From Entamoeba invadens IP1 (Eukaryota > Evosea > Mastigamoebida > Endamoebidae), in assembly GCF_000330505.1 (NCBI RefSeq), contig NW_004440440.1:76434-140433 (forward strand): 64,000 nucleotides of DNA, given 5' to 3'. Positions 53,385-61,211 of this stretch are shown here, in pieces. The notes under the pieces were generated by a model that saw only the letters and a list, made by a program, of their open reading frames with translations, made no database searches and was not told the DNA's origin. The position numbers and the translations under genes are program-made. Position 1 is the stretch's first letter. Every line of letters begins with the position of its first letter.

Positions 53385-55211
53385 ATGAACAAAACGATGC
53401 AAGCATTAACTAAAGCAATGTCTGTGCTGACCGAAACTACCAATGGCCACGGTGGTGCAGTTGTCAGACGCAACGGGAATATCATGAGTCAAAGTGGAAT
53501 CAATTTGACTGACAACGAAGCTGTCCTGATCGCAGACAAAATGTTCAACAACGATTTCGAGTATTTCCAGATGAATGGCGTGACCATTGGGAATCACAAA
53601 TATGCAGTTACCAATTCCGACAAAGAGGAAGGTGTAGTTACAGCAATGAAAGGCAACAGTGGAATTAATATAGTCAAAGGAAAGAACACCATAGTTATTG
53701 GTTACTATAACAATACTGCAAAGCCTGTCACTGCTGGTCAAAATCACATTGCAACTTACTCGCTGAAGACTATTATCAACAATGGAGAGCTTCCAAAAGA
53801 AATTCCGTTTTCTGTACCATCTGTTTTTAGAAAGGAGTTTTCTGCACTGAAGAGAAAGGGAGAAATCAGTTGGGATGACTTGGTGAAGTTACTTGTTGGA
53901 CCAACGAAGGGACATGGTGGGGCAATTTTACGAAGTGACGGACAATTACTTGGACAAGATGGAATAAAAATGACTGAAGAAGAAGCGAAAGCACTTGCAG
54001 AGGTGTTTAAAGAGAACAATTATACCCTTCTGAGAGAAAACGGAATCAAAGTCAATGGCAAGAAATTCCCAGTGACCAATTCAGATGACAACGAAGGCGT
54101 TTTTACTGCTATGAAGAAGAATGAAGGGATCAATGTTGTTAAAGGAAACAATATCATTGTTGTTGGGTACTTCACCATGAAAACGTCAAGAGTGTTACCT
54201 ACTGATAATCACCTCACAACATACAAACTTGCCAAAGAACTTGAGAAATACACTATTGAGGAAGAGAAAAAGTTAACTGTGGTCTCAAATAACGTTGTGG
54301 AGAAATTTGAGAAAGAAGAAGTTAAAGAAGTCAAGCAATTTGATTACAAAGGCGGGTTTGAAGCAATCAAGTCGGAAGGAAAAGGTCATGGAGTAGCCGT
54401 GTTGACTCATTCTGGAGCAATTGTTGATCAAGAAGGCCTCAATCTCAATCAAGAAGAAGCAACTCTTATCAGCCAGAAAGTAATTGGAGGTGAGGTGGAC
54501 TATTTCCAGATGAACGGAGTGACCATTGGGAATCACAAATATGCAGTGACCAATTCCGACAAAGAGGAAGGTGTAGTTACAGCAATGAAAGGCAACAGTG
54601 GAATTAATATAGTCAAAGGAAAGAATACTATAGTCATTGGTTACTATAACAATACTTCAAAGCCGGTCACTGCTGGCCAAAATCACATTGCAACTTACTC
54701 GCTGAAGACCTTAATTAATGATGGAAATCTTCCACAAGATAACAAAGTTGTGATGCCGTCAATATTCCACAAAGAGTTACAGAAAATTGAGAATGGCAAA
54801 TTGAGTTGGGCTGACATGTCAAAGTTGCTTACTCTGCCGTCATGTGGGGATGGTGGAATTATTTTGAAGTCTGATGGTGCGATTTTGAGTCAAGAAGGAA
54901 TTCACATTTCAGTTGAAGAAGCGAAGACCATAGCAGACACTTTTAATGAGCAAAAGGTTTCTTCAATGTGTTCCAATGGTGTGATGGTTGATGGTAAAAA
55001 GTTCTCAGTGACCAATTCCGATTCCATAGATGGGATGGTAACTGCAGTGAGAGATAACGAGGGTATCAATATCATCAGAGGACAGAACGTTGTTGTCATT
55101 GGGTATTACAAGAAAGCAGACCCAATTTTACCTGCCAAGAACCTTAAGGCAGCATTCTCTGCGTTGTCCTTGGTTGACGACATAGAGGATGATGACGCCC
55201 AAGTGGCGTGA
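53385..55211 (+). CDS. Tandem profilin-like protein, four profilin units
   Basis: 608 residues made of four profilin-like units at about 1-135, 160-285, 322-445 and 474-600. Each has the profilin core: an early GGAVxxxxGxI strand, a helix, then NGVTIGNHKYAV, a Gly-rich turn, SGINIVKG and IVIGYY, and a final helix. Units 2 and 4 begin with the profilin helix containing Trp (ISWDDLVKLL, LSWADMSKLL), which in profilins contacts poly-proline; units 1 and 3 lack this Trp. Units 1+2 and 3+4 pair up at an offset of 313 residues, so a two-profilin gene was duplicated in tandem. Profilins bind actin monomers, poly-proline and PIP2 and are normally single 125-residue proteins. Whether each unit still binds actin cannot be told here. 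Confidence 0.75.
   Translation: MNKTMQALTKAMSVLTETTNGHGGAVVRRNGNIMSQSGINLTDNEAVLIADKMFNNDFEYFQMNGVTIGNHKYAVTNSDKEEGVVTAMKGNSGINIVKGKNTIVIGYYNNTAKPVTAGQNHIATYSLKTIINNGELPKEIPFSVPSVFRKEFSALKRKGEISWDDLVKLLVGPTKGHGGAILRSDGQLLGQDGIKMTEEEAKALAEVFKENNYTLLRENGIKVNGKKFPVTNSDDNEGVFTAMKKNEGINVVKGNNIIVVGYFTMKTSRVLPTDNHLTTYKLAKELEKYTIEEEKKLTVVSNNVVEKFEKEEVKEVKQFDYKGGFEAIKSEGKGHGVAVLTHSGAIVDQEGLNLNQEEATLISQKVIGGEVDYFQMNGVTIGNHKYAVTNSDKEEGVVTAMKGNSGINIVKGKNTIVIGYYNNTSKPVTAGQNHIATYSLKTLINDGNLPQDNKVVMPSIFHKELQKIENGKLSWADMSKLLTLPSCGDGGIILKSDGAILSQEGIHISVEEAKTIADTFNEQKVSSMCSNGVMVDGKKFSVTNSDSIDGMVTAVRDNEGINIIRGQNVVVIGYYKKADPILPAKNLKAAFSALSLVDDIEDDDAQVA
53562..53771 (+). repeat. Internal repeat A1, near-identical to 54501-54710
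   Basis: The second half of profilin unit 1. It differs from 54501-54710 at about ten of 210 bases, nearly all silent, while the first halves of the same units are strongly diverged in protein sequence. Confidence 0.9.
54501..54710 (+). repeat. Internal repeat A2, near-identical to 53562-53771
   Basis: The second half of profilin unit 3, at an offset of 939 bp (313 codons) from A1. The sharp edge between matching and diverged sequence suggests a local gene-conversion tract. Confidence 0.9.
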
Positions 55212-55434
55212 TAAGGGCTATTTTTAATAACTCTTTTTGGTGAAATTTTGGTTGTTTGTCTGTACATACACTATTAACATTTTTACTATAATGTTTTACT
55301 TTAACTATATTTTATAGCATAATAATTAAACTATTTAATAATAATAGAATTAATTAAAAACAGAATTATGACGTTTTCAAATATGGTTTGGAATAGGAAC
55401 TTTAAGAAACTATAACTAGAATCTATTGAAACAT

Positions 55435-56605
55435 ATGAGTAACGTACAGCCCCTTACTAATGAAATAAATCAAACAACAGAGAAGCGAGAAACTAAAACG
55501 AAGAAAGAGCGTGTGTTCGACTTTTCTGCATTCAAAACACGACATATTGCAGTTCATTTGAGTTACGTTGGGATAGGGTATTGCGGGTTTGCGTCGTCCA
55601 CTCTCAACGAAGCAAACCTCACGAATTATCAAAAATTGCAGAATGACAACACTATAGAGTATTACCTCTTCCAATCACTATTTAAGACGAAGTTGATTAA
55701 CAGTAAAGAAGATTGTAAGTACAGTCGATGCGGAAGAACAGACAAAGATGTTTCAGGGTTTGGGCAAGTCATAGATCTTTGGGTGAGGAGTTCACTTAAA
55801 ACGGACATCATTGATTACACTCAACATGATGGGGATTATGATTATTGTAGAATGATCAATAGGTTTGTTGAACTATAATAATAATAATAATAATACCTAT
55901 TAATAATTATAACTATTAATAATAATAATAACTAATAGCACGTTACCAGTCGATATTAGGTGCCTTGGGTGGTGTGGAGTACCAGACGATTTCAACTCGC
56001 GATTTAGTTGTCTATCGAGAACATACCATTATTACTTCGATCCAAGTGGATATGATGTGGAAGCTATGAAACAAGCAGCACAATACTTTGTGGGCGAACA
56101 CGACTTCACAAATTTCTGTAAAAAGGATCCGGCTGTGGATCATTGCAACAGAAAGGTGCTGAGCTTTGAAATCGAACCAGTAACTCATTTAAGTCGATTT
56201 GTTGTGAAAGGAACTGCTTTCTTGTGGCACCAAGTGAGATATATGGTGGGCGCACTTTTCTTAGTCGGGAGTGGGACGGACCCAAAGACGATCAAAGATT
56301 TGTTGGATGTTAATAACTTCACAAAACCAGACTTCTTTAAGTACGCCCCAGCTTACCCGTTGGTCTTGTTTAAGTGTGAGTATAAAGAGGTGGATTTTGT
56401 GTGCGATTCATCGAATGTGAAATTACTGGGTGATTTGGTCGATTCTTACAAAGAACTTGAGATTAAATGTTTGATGAGAAAACAACTTGTTGAAATGGCT
56501 TTGACCCAAAAGATGGGAGAAGGAAAAGTAGTGAAAGACCAGATGGAATTAATGAAGAAAAAAAAGAGTGAACTCAAACCAAAGAAGATAACAAAAAATG
56601 ATTGA
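55435..56605 (+). CDS. tRNA pseudouridine synthase PUS3/Deg1 (TruA family), two exons
   Basis: It makes pseudouridine at positions 38 and 39 of the tRNA anticodon arm. The ATG at 55435 follows a TTG-started extension that I ignore. Exon 1 (55435-55862) carries the TruA catalytic motif CGRTDKDVSGFGQ, with the nucleophile Asp in RTD. A 76-nt intron (55863-55938) has a GTTTGT donor, a long ATAATAATA tract and an AATAG acceptor, and joins in frame to exon 2 (55939-56605). Exon 2 continues the family pattern: LPVDIRCLGW, FNSRFSCLSRTYHYYF, GEHDFTNFCKKD, FLWHQVRYMVG. The joined length is 364 residues. The C-terminus is a basic helix (MKKKKSELKPKK). The SRxYxY and HQxRxM blocks separate Pus3 well from Pus1. 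Confidence 0.9.
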
Positions 56606-56717
56606 GTGATTGGTTTTGTTATTAATTATTGTTATTGTTTAATAATATTATTAATTATGGATATAATAAACTGTTACATATTTTTTAGAATTGTTATTAT
56701 AATACCATATTATATTA

Positions 56718-56743
56718 TTGTTTGTAAGCTTAAATCTGGCATA
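56718..56743 (+). repeat. Left terminal inverted repeat of the transposon
   Basis: 26 bp, pairs with 58579-58604 except at position 10 (A here, C in the other arm). It is flanked outside by TA (56716-56717). Weak similarity continues inward (GGAAAACCCC against GGAAACCCGC). Confidence 0.92.
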
Positions 56744-56903
56744 ATGGAAAACCCCATTTTTGTTCCAAAAAGCAAAACACAATTTACAAAAAGTTTGGTA
56801 ATAAAAAGTTTTAATTGTCATTTCGAAAAATAATCAATTATCACAATAGGAATCAATAATTGCAGATAATACAGGATCGGTTATCTCAACATCGCGTGTA
56901 AAT

Positions 56904-58355
56904 TTATCGTCGTTTTTTTAGTGGCATTTCAAGAGTACAACAAAAAGCAACTTTCAACGTGTGAACGTGATAATTGGTACAGTTTTGTTCTGAAACAACA
57001 GAAAATGCATTTTGTATCAATTCTATGAATACCACACTATCAATTTTATCAACAAGTGGATTTGTGGTTTCTGCATTAATGTGTACACGTTCTCTTTCAT
57101 GTTGAGTTTCCAAGTTTCTCAGTTCAATTTCCAAATTCCTTGCATCATAAACATCTCCGATTGCTGCAGCACGGTGTTTGTTAATTGTCTGCTCAATCAA
57201 CTCTTGATACCTTTTCTCTAACAGGTTATTCTTTACTATTGTCAATCGCTCCGCAAACAACAATCTGTTAGAATATAACCTAGAAACGTATGCTTTCACT
57301 TGTGAAAACGATCTTTCGATGGCATTGCACTGTGGAGAATATGGTATCGTTTTTAGAACGAAGATCTTCTTCTTCCAAAACAGTTGATTTACGCCTCTAA
57401 CGTGAATTTTTGCGTTATCCATCACCACTACTATTGTTTCACGATGACTAAAAGTATCTTCAATCCAAGGAATCAGTTTATGTTCACACCAAACGAGAAA
57501 TTCTGAATTGTGATAAGAACCAAATTTGGTTTCAACTCGCATACCAACACCTGGTATCAAAGCAGCAAGTGAACTGTAATTTGGCTGTTTTGTTTTTTCT
57601 GTCACCACTTTAACTGATTTTCCGATTTTTGAATAACCATAATTCCTTAACTGACCAATGTAAAATCCAGACTCGTCAACACATACAAAATTACATCTTT
57701 GTTTTTCAAGTTCGATAAACGTGCTTCCCCAAATTTGTCTCTTTTTTATATTAAGTGAACTGTTTCTTTCAATTGGTTCTTTGCCTATCCTTTTAAATGA
57801 ATAACCCATTTTCTTTATGAGAATATCTACTGAAGTTTCTGATAATTTGGTTATGTTTGTATTGTTATTTGATTCGTTTTCAATTGCTTCAGCAATTTGT
57901 TTCAAAGTTAAAGTGGCTCCTTCATTTATCAACTTTTTAATTAAAAGTGTGGTTTCCAATGTCACAGATATTTTTTGTCCTTCTTTTCTTCCTTTTTTAG
58001 ATCCGATAACATCTATTCCGTTGTCAAATCGTTCCAAGATTCTTCTTGCTGTTCTTTCTTTAATTTCAAATAGTTTCATTGCGGTTTCAAATGTACAGAT
58101 TTTTTGTGTTATACTTTTAACAAATAAAAGATATCTTTCTTCTTTTTTTCCTTCTTTAACTTTCTTGTTGACATCTTTTTCCGTGTAACTCTTTATTGGT
58201 GCTGTGGATGACATGACAATATCAATTTGTTCTTCAGTATCGTTGTTTGAGTTGACAGGTCTCGCAGTTGTCAATTTTTCCTTTAAATTTTGAAAGAGAT
58301 TTCTTATTATTTGATTTGCATTAAAGAAAACAGTTCCCACTCCAAGGGTGTTCAA
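56904..58355 (-). CDS. DDE transposase of the Tc1/mariner element, probably frameshifted near its N-terminus
   Basis: The long frame is 483 residues but begins with TTG; the first ATG in it is about 49 codons in (MSSTAPIKSYTEK). Two helix-turn-helix-like parts come first (KLFEIKERTARRILERF; LKQIAEAIENES). The DDE_3 catalytic core follows: VCVDESGF (D1), VVVMDNAKIH (D2) and YSPQCNAIERSFSQVK (E), with 33 residues between D2 and E by my count. All three acidic residues are intact. Upstream in another frame, 58477-58352 encodes an ATG-started 41-residue acidic stretch (MARRFQEEEVEEIEEE) that stops exactly where this frame opens (58352-58364). So the ancestral protein most likely began at 58477 and a single-base change now separates the two parts. 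Translation from the internal ATG would still give an intact catalytic domain. Confidence 0.85.
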   Translation of the reverse strand: MNTLGVGTVFFNANQIIRNLFQNLKEKLTTARPVNSNNDTEEQIDIVMSSTAPIKSYTEKDVNKKVKEGKKEERYLLFVKSITQKICTFETAMKLFEIKERTARRILERFDNGIDVIGSKKGRKEGQKISVTLETTLLIKKLINEGATLTLKQIAEAIENESNNNTNITKLSETSVDILIKKMGYSFKRIGKEPIERNSSLNIKKRQIWGSTFIELEKQRCNFVCVDESGFYIGQLRNYGYSKIGKSVKVVTEKTKQPNYSSLAALIPGVGMRVETKFGSYHNSEFLVWCEHKLIPWIEDTFSHRETIVVVMDNAKIHVRGVNQLFWKKKIFVLKTIPYSPQCNAIERSFSQVKAYVSRLYSNRLLFAERLTIVKNNLLEKRYQELIEQTINKHRAAAIGDVYDARNLEIELRNLETQHERERVHINAETTNPLVDKIDSVVFIELIQNAFSVVSEQNCTNYHVHTLKVAFCCTLEMPLKKRR

Positions 58356-58477
58356 CTGGTTCTATTAAGTAACCTCAAATTCATGCGTATTCTGTTGTCT
58401 TGATAGTTTTGCATTTCTTCGTCTGTGTTTTCTTCTTCTATTTCTTCGACTTCTTCTTCTTGAAATCTTCTAGCCAT
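58352..58477 (-). pseudogene. Probable N-terminal part of the transposase, now out of frame
   Basis: An ATG-started 41-codon frame with a strongly acidic composition ends in TGA at 58354-58352. It lies between the right terminal repeat and the main transposase frame. The main frame is open only downstream of a TAG at 58362-58364, so the frame change must fall in a few bases. No intron boundaries fit here. Confidence 0.6.
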
Positions 58478-58578
58478 TGTTTTTTTAGATGTTTTTTTAA
58501 AGCAAAAAAGTATTTTTTGTAAAAGATTGTAAAATAAAAGAAAAAAGAAAAAACGAATGCGGGTTTCCTAAATTCATT

Positions 58579-58604
58579 TATGCCAGATTTAAGCGTACAA
58601 ACAA
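58579..58604 (-). repeat. Right terminal inverted repeat of the transposon
   Basis: The inverted partner of 56718-56743, 25 of 26 bases matching. It is flanked outside by TA at 58605-58606. Confidence 0.92.
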
Positions 58605-58666
58605 TATCGTTTATTACTGCTTTATTATTTTATTTTTTAATAATTAAAAAAATAAAAAAATAAAAA

Positions 58667-58748
58667 TGCAAGAGGTGGGGTTCGAACCCACGCCTTCGAA
58701 AAGACTCGTACCTGAAACGAGCGCCTTGGACCACTCGGCCACTCTTGC
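58667..58748 (-). tRNA. tRNA-Leu(CAG), copy 2
   Basis: Identical in all 82 nt to the copy at 49913-49994: the same class II fold, anticodon CAG, internal A and B boxes, and T-rich 3' flank on the minus strand. Confidence 0.95.
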
Positions 58749-58838
58749 CATCTTATTATCCTTTACTTAATATGCTATCTATATAAATATACTATATTTA
58801 TATGAAACAAAAATTATAATGATTATTAAAAAGAAAAA

Positions 58839-58920
58839 CGACAACGGCAGGATTTGAACCTACGCCTCAAATGAGAAATGATTTCGAGTCATACGCCTTG
58901 GACCACTCGGCCACGTTGTC
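58839..58920 (-). tRNA. tRNA-Ser(CGA), copy 2
   Basis: Identical in all 82 nt to the copy at 50085-50166: anticodon CGA, serine-type long variable arm. The one difference between the repeat copies lies between the two tRNA genes, not in them. Confidence 0.95.
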
Positions 58921-58940
58921 TTCTCTCTTTTAAATTAATA

Positions 58941-59014
58941 GATACTTATTTATTAAACAACTAGACCACTTTTTATGAGTTGTTTAATAGTTTAATTTAA
59001 TAATAATAAGTATC
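58941..59014. repeat. Two-part inverted repeat abutting tRNA repeat copy 2
   Basis: The outer arms GATACTTATT (58941-58950) and AATAAGTATC (59005-59014) are perfect complements. The inner arms ATTAAACAACT (58952-58962) and AGTTGTTTAAT (58979-58989) are also perfect complements. The right side carries about 15 extra bases between the two arm pairs. The left edge coincides with the point where the two tRNA repeats diverge. Confidence 0.65.
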
Positions 59015-59047
59015 TTTGCACTGAAACAACACGAACTCATAACTGTA

Positions 59048-59784
59048 TTACATATAATCGTCGTACTCGTCGTAATCATCTCCATAATTGTCTAAATCAT
59101 CAAATTGTTCATCAACGTCCTCATCAAGAGCAAATGGTGGAAGCACACCCGTGAAATAGTCGTATGAGTATGGAATGACCTTTTCGATCAGTAAGAGTTG
59201 TGTATCTAACTCCTCGAGTTGTGAGAAGAACCCGTCTTTAGTTTTATTGGTCCACTTGTGGTTTGTTTTGACTTCGACTTGATCTATCTGGTTAGTGCAG
59301 TCGACAACAAACGATGTGATATAATGCAACTCTTTTACAAACGCATTTTGTTTGAATCCAAAAGCAATTTCATATTTAACAGACACTGAGTCATTGTTTT
59401 CCAAATTGACTACACCGATATCAAAAGTTGGAACTGTTATTGAAATGATTTTGTCTGCAATTATTTCGTCGAGTTGAGTCTTTTTCCCAACATCAATTAA
59501 ACCAGAGTTCTTTAACACTTTTGCATAAAACCCGTTTTGTTCGACTTTGCCCAACTATTTTCTTAATACTTTTTGTTGAAAATAAGACGTGAAAGAACAC
59601 AAACACTTGTTTTTTGAGTCAACGTTTTTAGACAGCGATAGAATGAAAACACTTGTTGAAGACCCACTTCATAGTCAACGTCTGTTTGGATTTTTTCAAG
59701 TTCTTTTATCGGAGCCTTTGATATCCCAAAACGCGTGCAATATTCATTTAAGCTCGTGATCGTGTTTAAATCAACTCTCTTCAT
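59048..59784 (-). CDS. NAP-family (nucleosome assembly protein) histone chaperone, two exons
   Basis: Exon 1 (59605-59784, from MKRVDLNTIT; a GTG-started extension is ignored) and exon 2 (59048-59554) are joined by a 50-nt GTTTGT...AATAG intron (59555-59604) in phase 0, giving TQKTS|LGKVEQ. The 228-residue product matches the NAP/SET fold: NGFYAKVLKNSGLID (compare the FW-x-x-V-x-x-N segment), FGFKQNAFVKELHYITSFV (F-x-x-N-x-x-F), and IEKVIPYSYDYFTG (I-I-P-x-S-x-x-Y-F-T-G), followed by a short acidic tail. It is smaller than typical NAP1 (about 390 residues): the long N-terminal dimerisation helix is much reduced. NAPs bind H2A-H2B and assemble nucleosomes. Confidence 0.75.
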
Positions 59785-60133
59785 ACACACTTTGTCTCTT
59801 TATGAAGTTCTCCATATTTATTAGTATTTATTTATTAGTTTAAAAAACTATAATATATGAATATATTATATACTTTAAATAATCAAACTATTAATTATTT
59901 GTTATTTAATTATTACAAAAAAAATTAGATCTTAAACATTTTTAATATTTTTACACATCAAATTTTGTTATTTGTTTAACATTTTCAAAAAAATAAACGA
60001 TTATTTATAGTTAACAAATAATATTATATTAATTATACAATATTATAATATATAATGTAAGAATACTATTCCCTCAAGTATTTTAATAAACAATATTACT
60101 ATAAATTACTATAAACTAATAATATATAAACTC
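59785..60133. other. AT-rich spacer between divergent genes
   Basis: A 349-bp shared upstream region of the NAP-family gene (minus) and the LRR-like gene (plus), almost pure A/T with TATAATATATAATG-like tracts. No gene is seen. Confidence 0.55.
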
Positions 60134-61063
60134 ATGTCGATGAACAAAGAAGAGGGATTTGAAGGGAGTTTAGATCAGTTTTTAAGTTCAAAACACCACG
60201 ACACTGTTGCTCTCATATACGAAGAAGGCGTCGTTTCAAACAAAACATTTGACTACACAAAGAAGGCAACAAAAGAAGTCACCCTCCGGATTTTAGGACA
60301 CCAAAAATTTGAAGTAATTTTTCCGTCCAAAGTCGAGTCGTTAAATTTTGAGATGTGGGCAGAAAATGTAGAAAGTCCCGTGTTTCCGTCTGTCAACTTT
60401 GCGATATACAATTTGAAGGAATTAACATTGAGTGGTGTTAAAATGAAGGTGCCATTGAATTTACAACTTCCAGAGTGTATCAAAGAAATCACGTTTCTCA
60501 ATACAACAAATGTAACACTTGCAGCTTCTTCTCTATGCTTGGACCACGTTGAAATATCCGAGTCTCATAACTGTAAGATAACTTCTGAAAATTCGTTGTT
60601 GACTATGGACGACATCTCTATGAAAATATTATCAGTTCAATCCGTCACGATTTTTGATGTTACGTGCAAAACATTTGAATTCTCAACTGTTTTTGAGGTT
60701 TCCATTTCTTCCTCTTTTTTTGAGCAAATTATAGAAAGTAGTTCATTTGAAAAATTGTCTCTTTCATTTTTACAACCAGAGTTGTCTTCCGAAGAGCGTG
60801 AGGATATCCAAAATAGCAAAATCCACATCGACTTATCAAATCACTCAGTAAAGGCACTTTCCCTTTCAAATTACTCTAATTTGACATTGGACTTGCCAAA
60901 TGACATGGAATCGTTGGATGTATCATATTGCAGTGATTTACAACTTACGAGCAAAGCATTTGACCAACAAGTTGAAGTTGAGACAGAAGGGTGTGAAGAG
61001 TGTTATATACTAGACACATTACTACCAAACAACGACTCATTCTCATTCAATACTATTCACTGA
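60134..61063 (+). CDS. Hypothetical LRR-like protein
   Basis: 309 residues from ATG 60134. The protein is a series of short leucine-rich strands at irregular spacing of about 20-23 residues (KEVTLRILG, VESLNFEMW, LKELTLSGV, IKEITFLNT, LDHVEISES, VKALSLSNYSNLTL, MESLDVSYCSDLQL), typical of a degenerate or BspA-like leucine-rich repeat solenoid. There is no signal peptide, membrane span or catalytic motif. A protein-binding role is likely by fold only. No specific family is recognised. Confidence 0.65.
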   Translation: MSMNKEEGFEGSLDQFLSSKHHDTVALIYEEGVVSNKTFDYTKKATKEVTLRILGHQKFEVIFPSKVESLNFEMWAENVESPVFPSVNFAIYNLKELTLSGVKMKVPLNLQLPECIKEITFLNTTNVTLAASSLCLDHVEISESHNCKITSENSLLTMDDISMKILSVQSVTIFDVTCKTFEFSTVFEVSISSSFFEQIIESSSFEKLSLSFLQPELSSEEREDIQNSKIHIDLSNHSVKALSLSNYSNLTLDLPNDMESLDVSYCSDLQLTSKAFDQQVEVETEGCEECYILDTLLPNNDSFSFNTIH

Positions 61064-61211
61064 TGTCATTTATTTTTATGTCACTTCCCGTTCATAACAC
61101 AAACTTTTATACCAACTTATAACAATAAAACAAAAAACAAATGAATTAAACAATAAGAAACTTCCTTCTAAGTCTCCAATTGAATATTGAATAATAATAA
61201 TAATAAAGAAA

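Larger units (their letters stand above)
56718..58604 (-). mobile_element. Complete Tc1/mariner-superfamily (IS630-type) DNA transposon, 1887 bp
   Basis: The element is bounded by terminal inverted repeats of 26 bp (56718-56743 and 58579-58604, one mismatch, sequence TTGTTTGTAMGCTTAAATCT at the ends) and by TA at 56716-56717 and 58605-58606, the TA target duplication of this superfamily. It holds one transposase gene on the minus strand. The right end lies 50 bp from the second tRNA-repeat copy; the left end lies 112 bp beyond the PUS3 stop. Transposase integrity is discussed under its CDS. Confidence 0.92.
58655..58940. repeat. 286-bp direct repeat, copy 2 (tRNA-Leu/tRNA-Ser unit)
   Basis: The second copy of 49901-50186, with one substitution at 58821. 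The match ends exactly where the inverted repeat 58941-59014 begins. Confidence 0.97.

Noticed and set aside
55869..55930. ATAATAATA microsatellite considered as a functional repeat
   Set aside because: It lies wholly inside the PUS3 intron and is explained as low-complexity intron sequence.
56606..56833. 75-codon plus-strand frame after PUS3
   Set aside because: It runs across the left transposon end and is Ile-rich chance coding.
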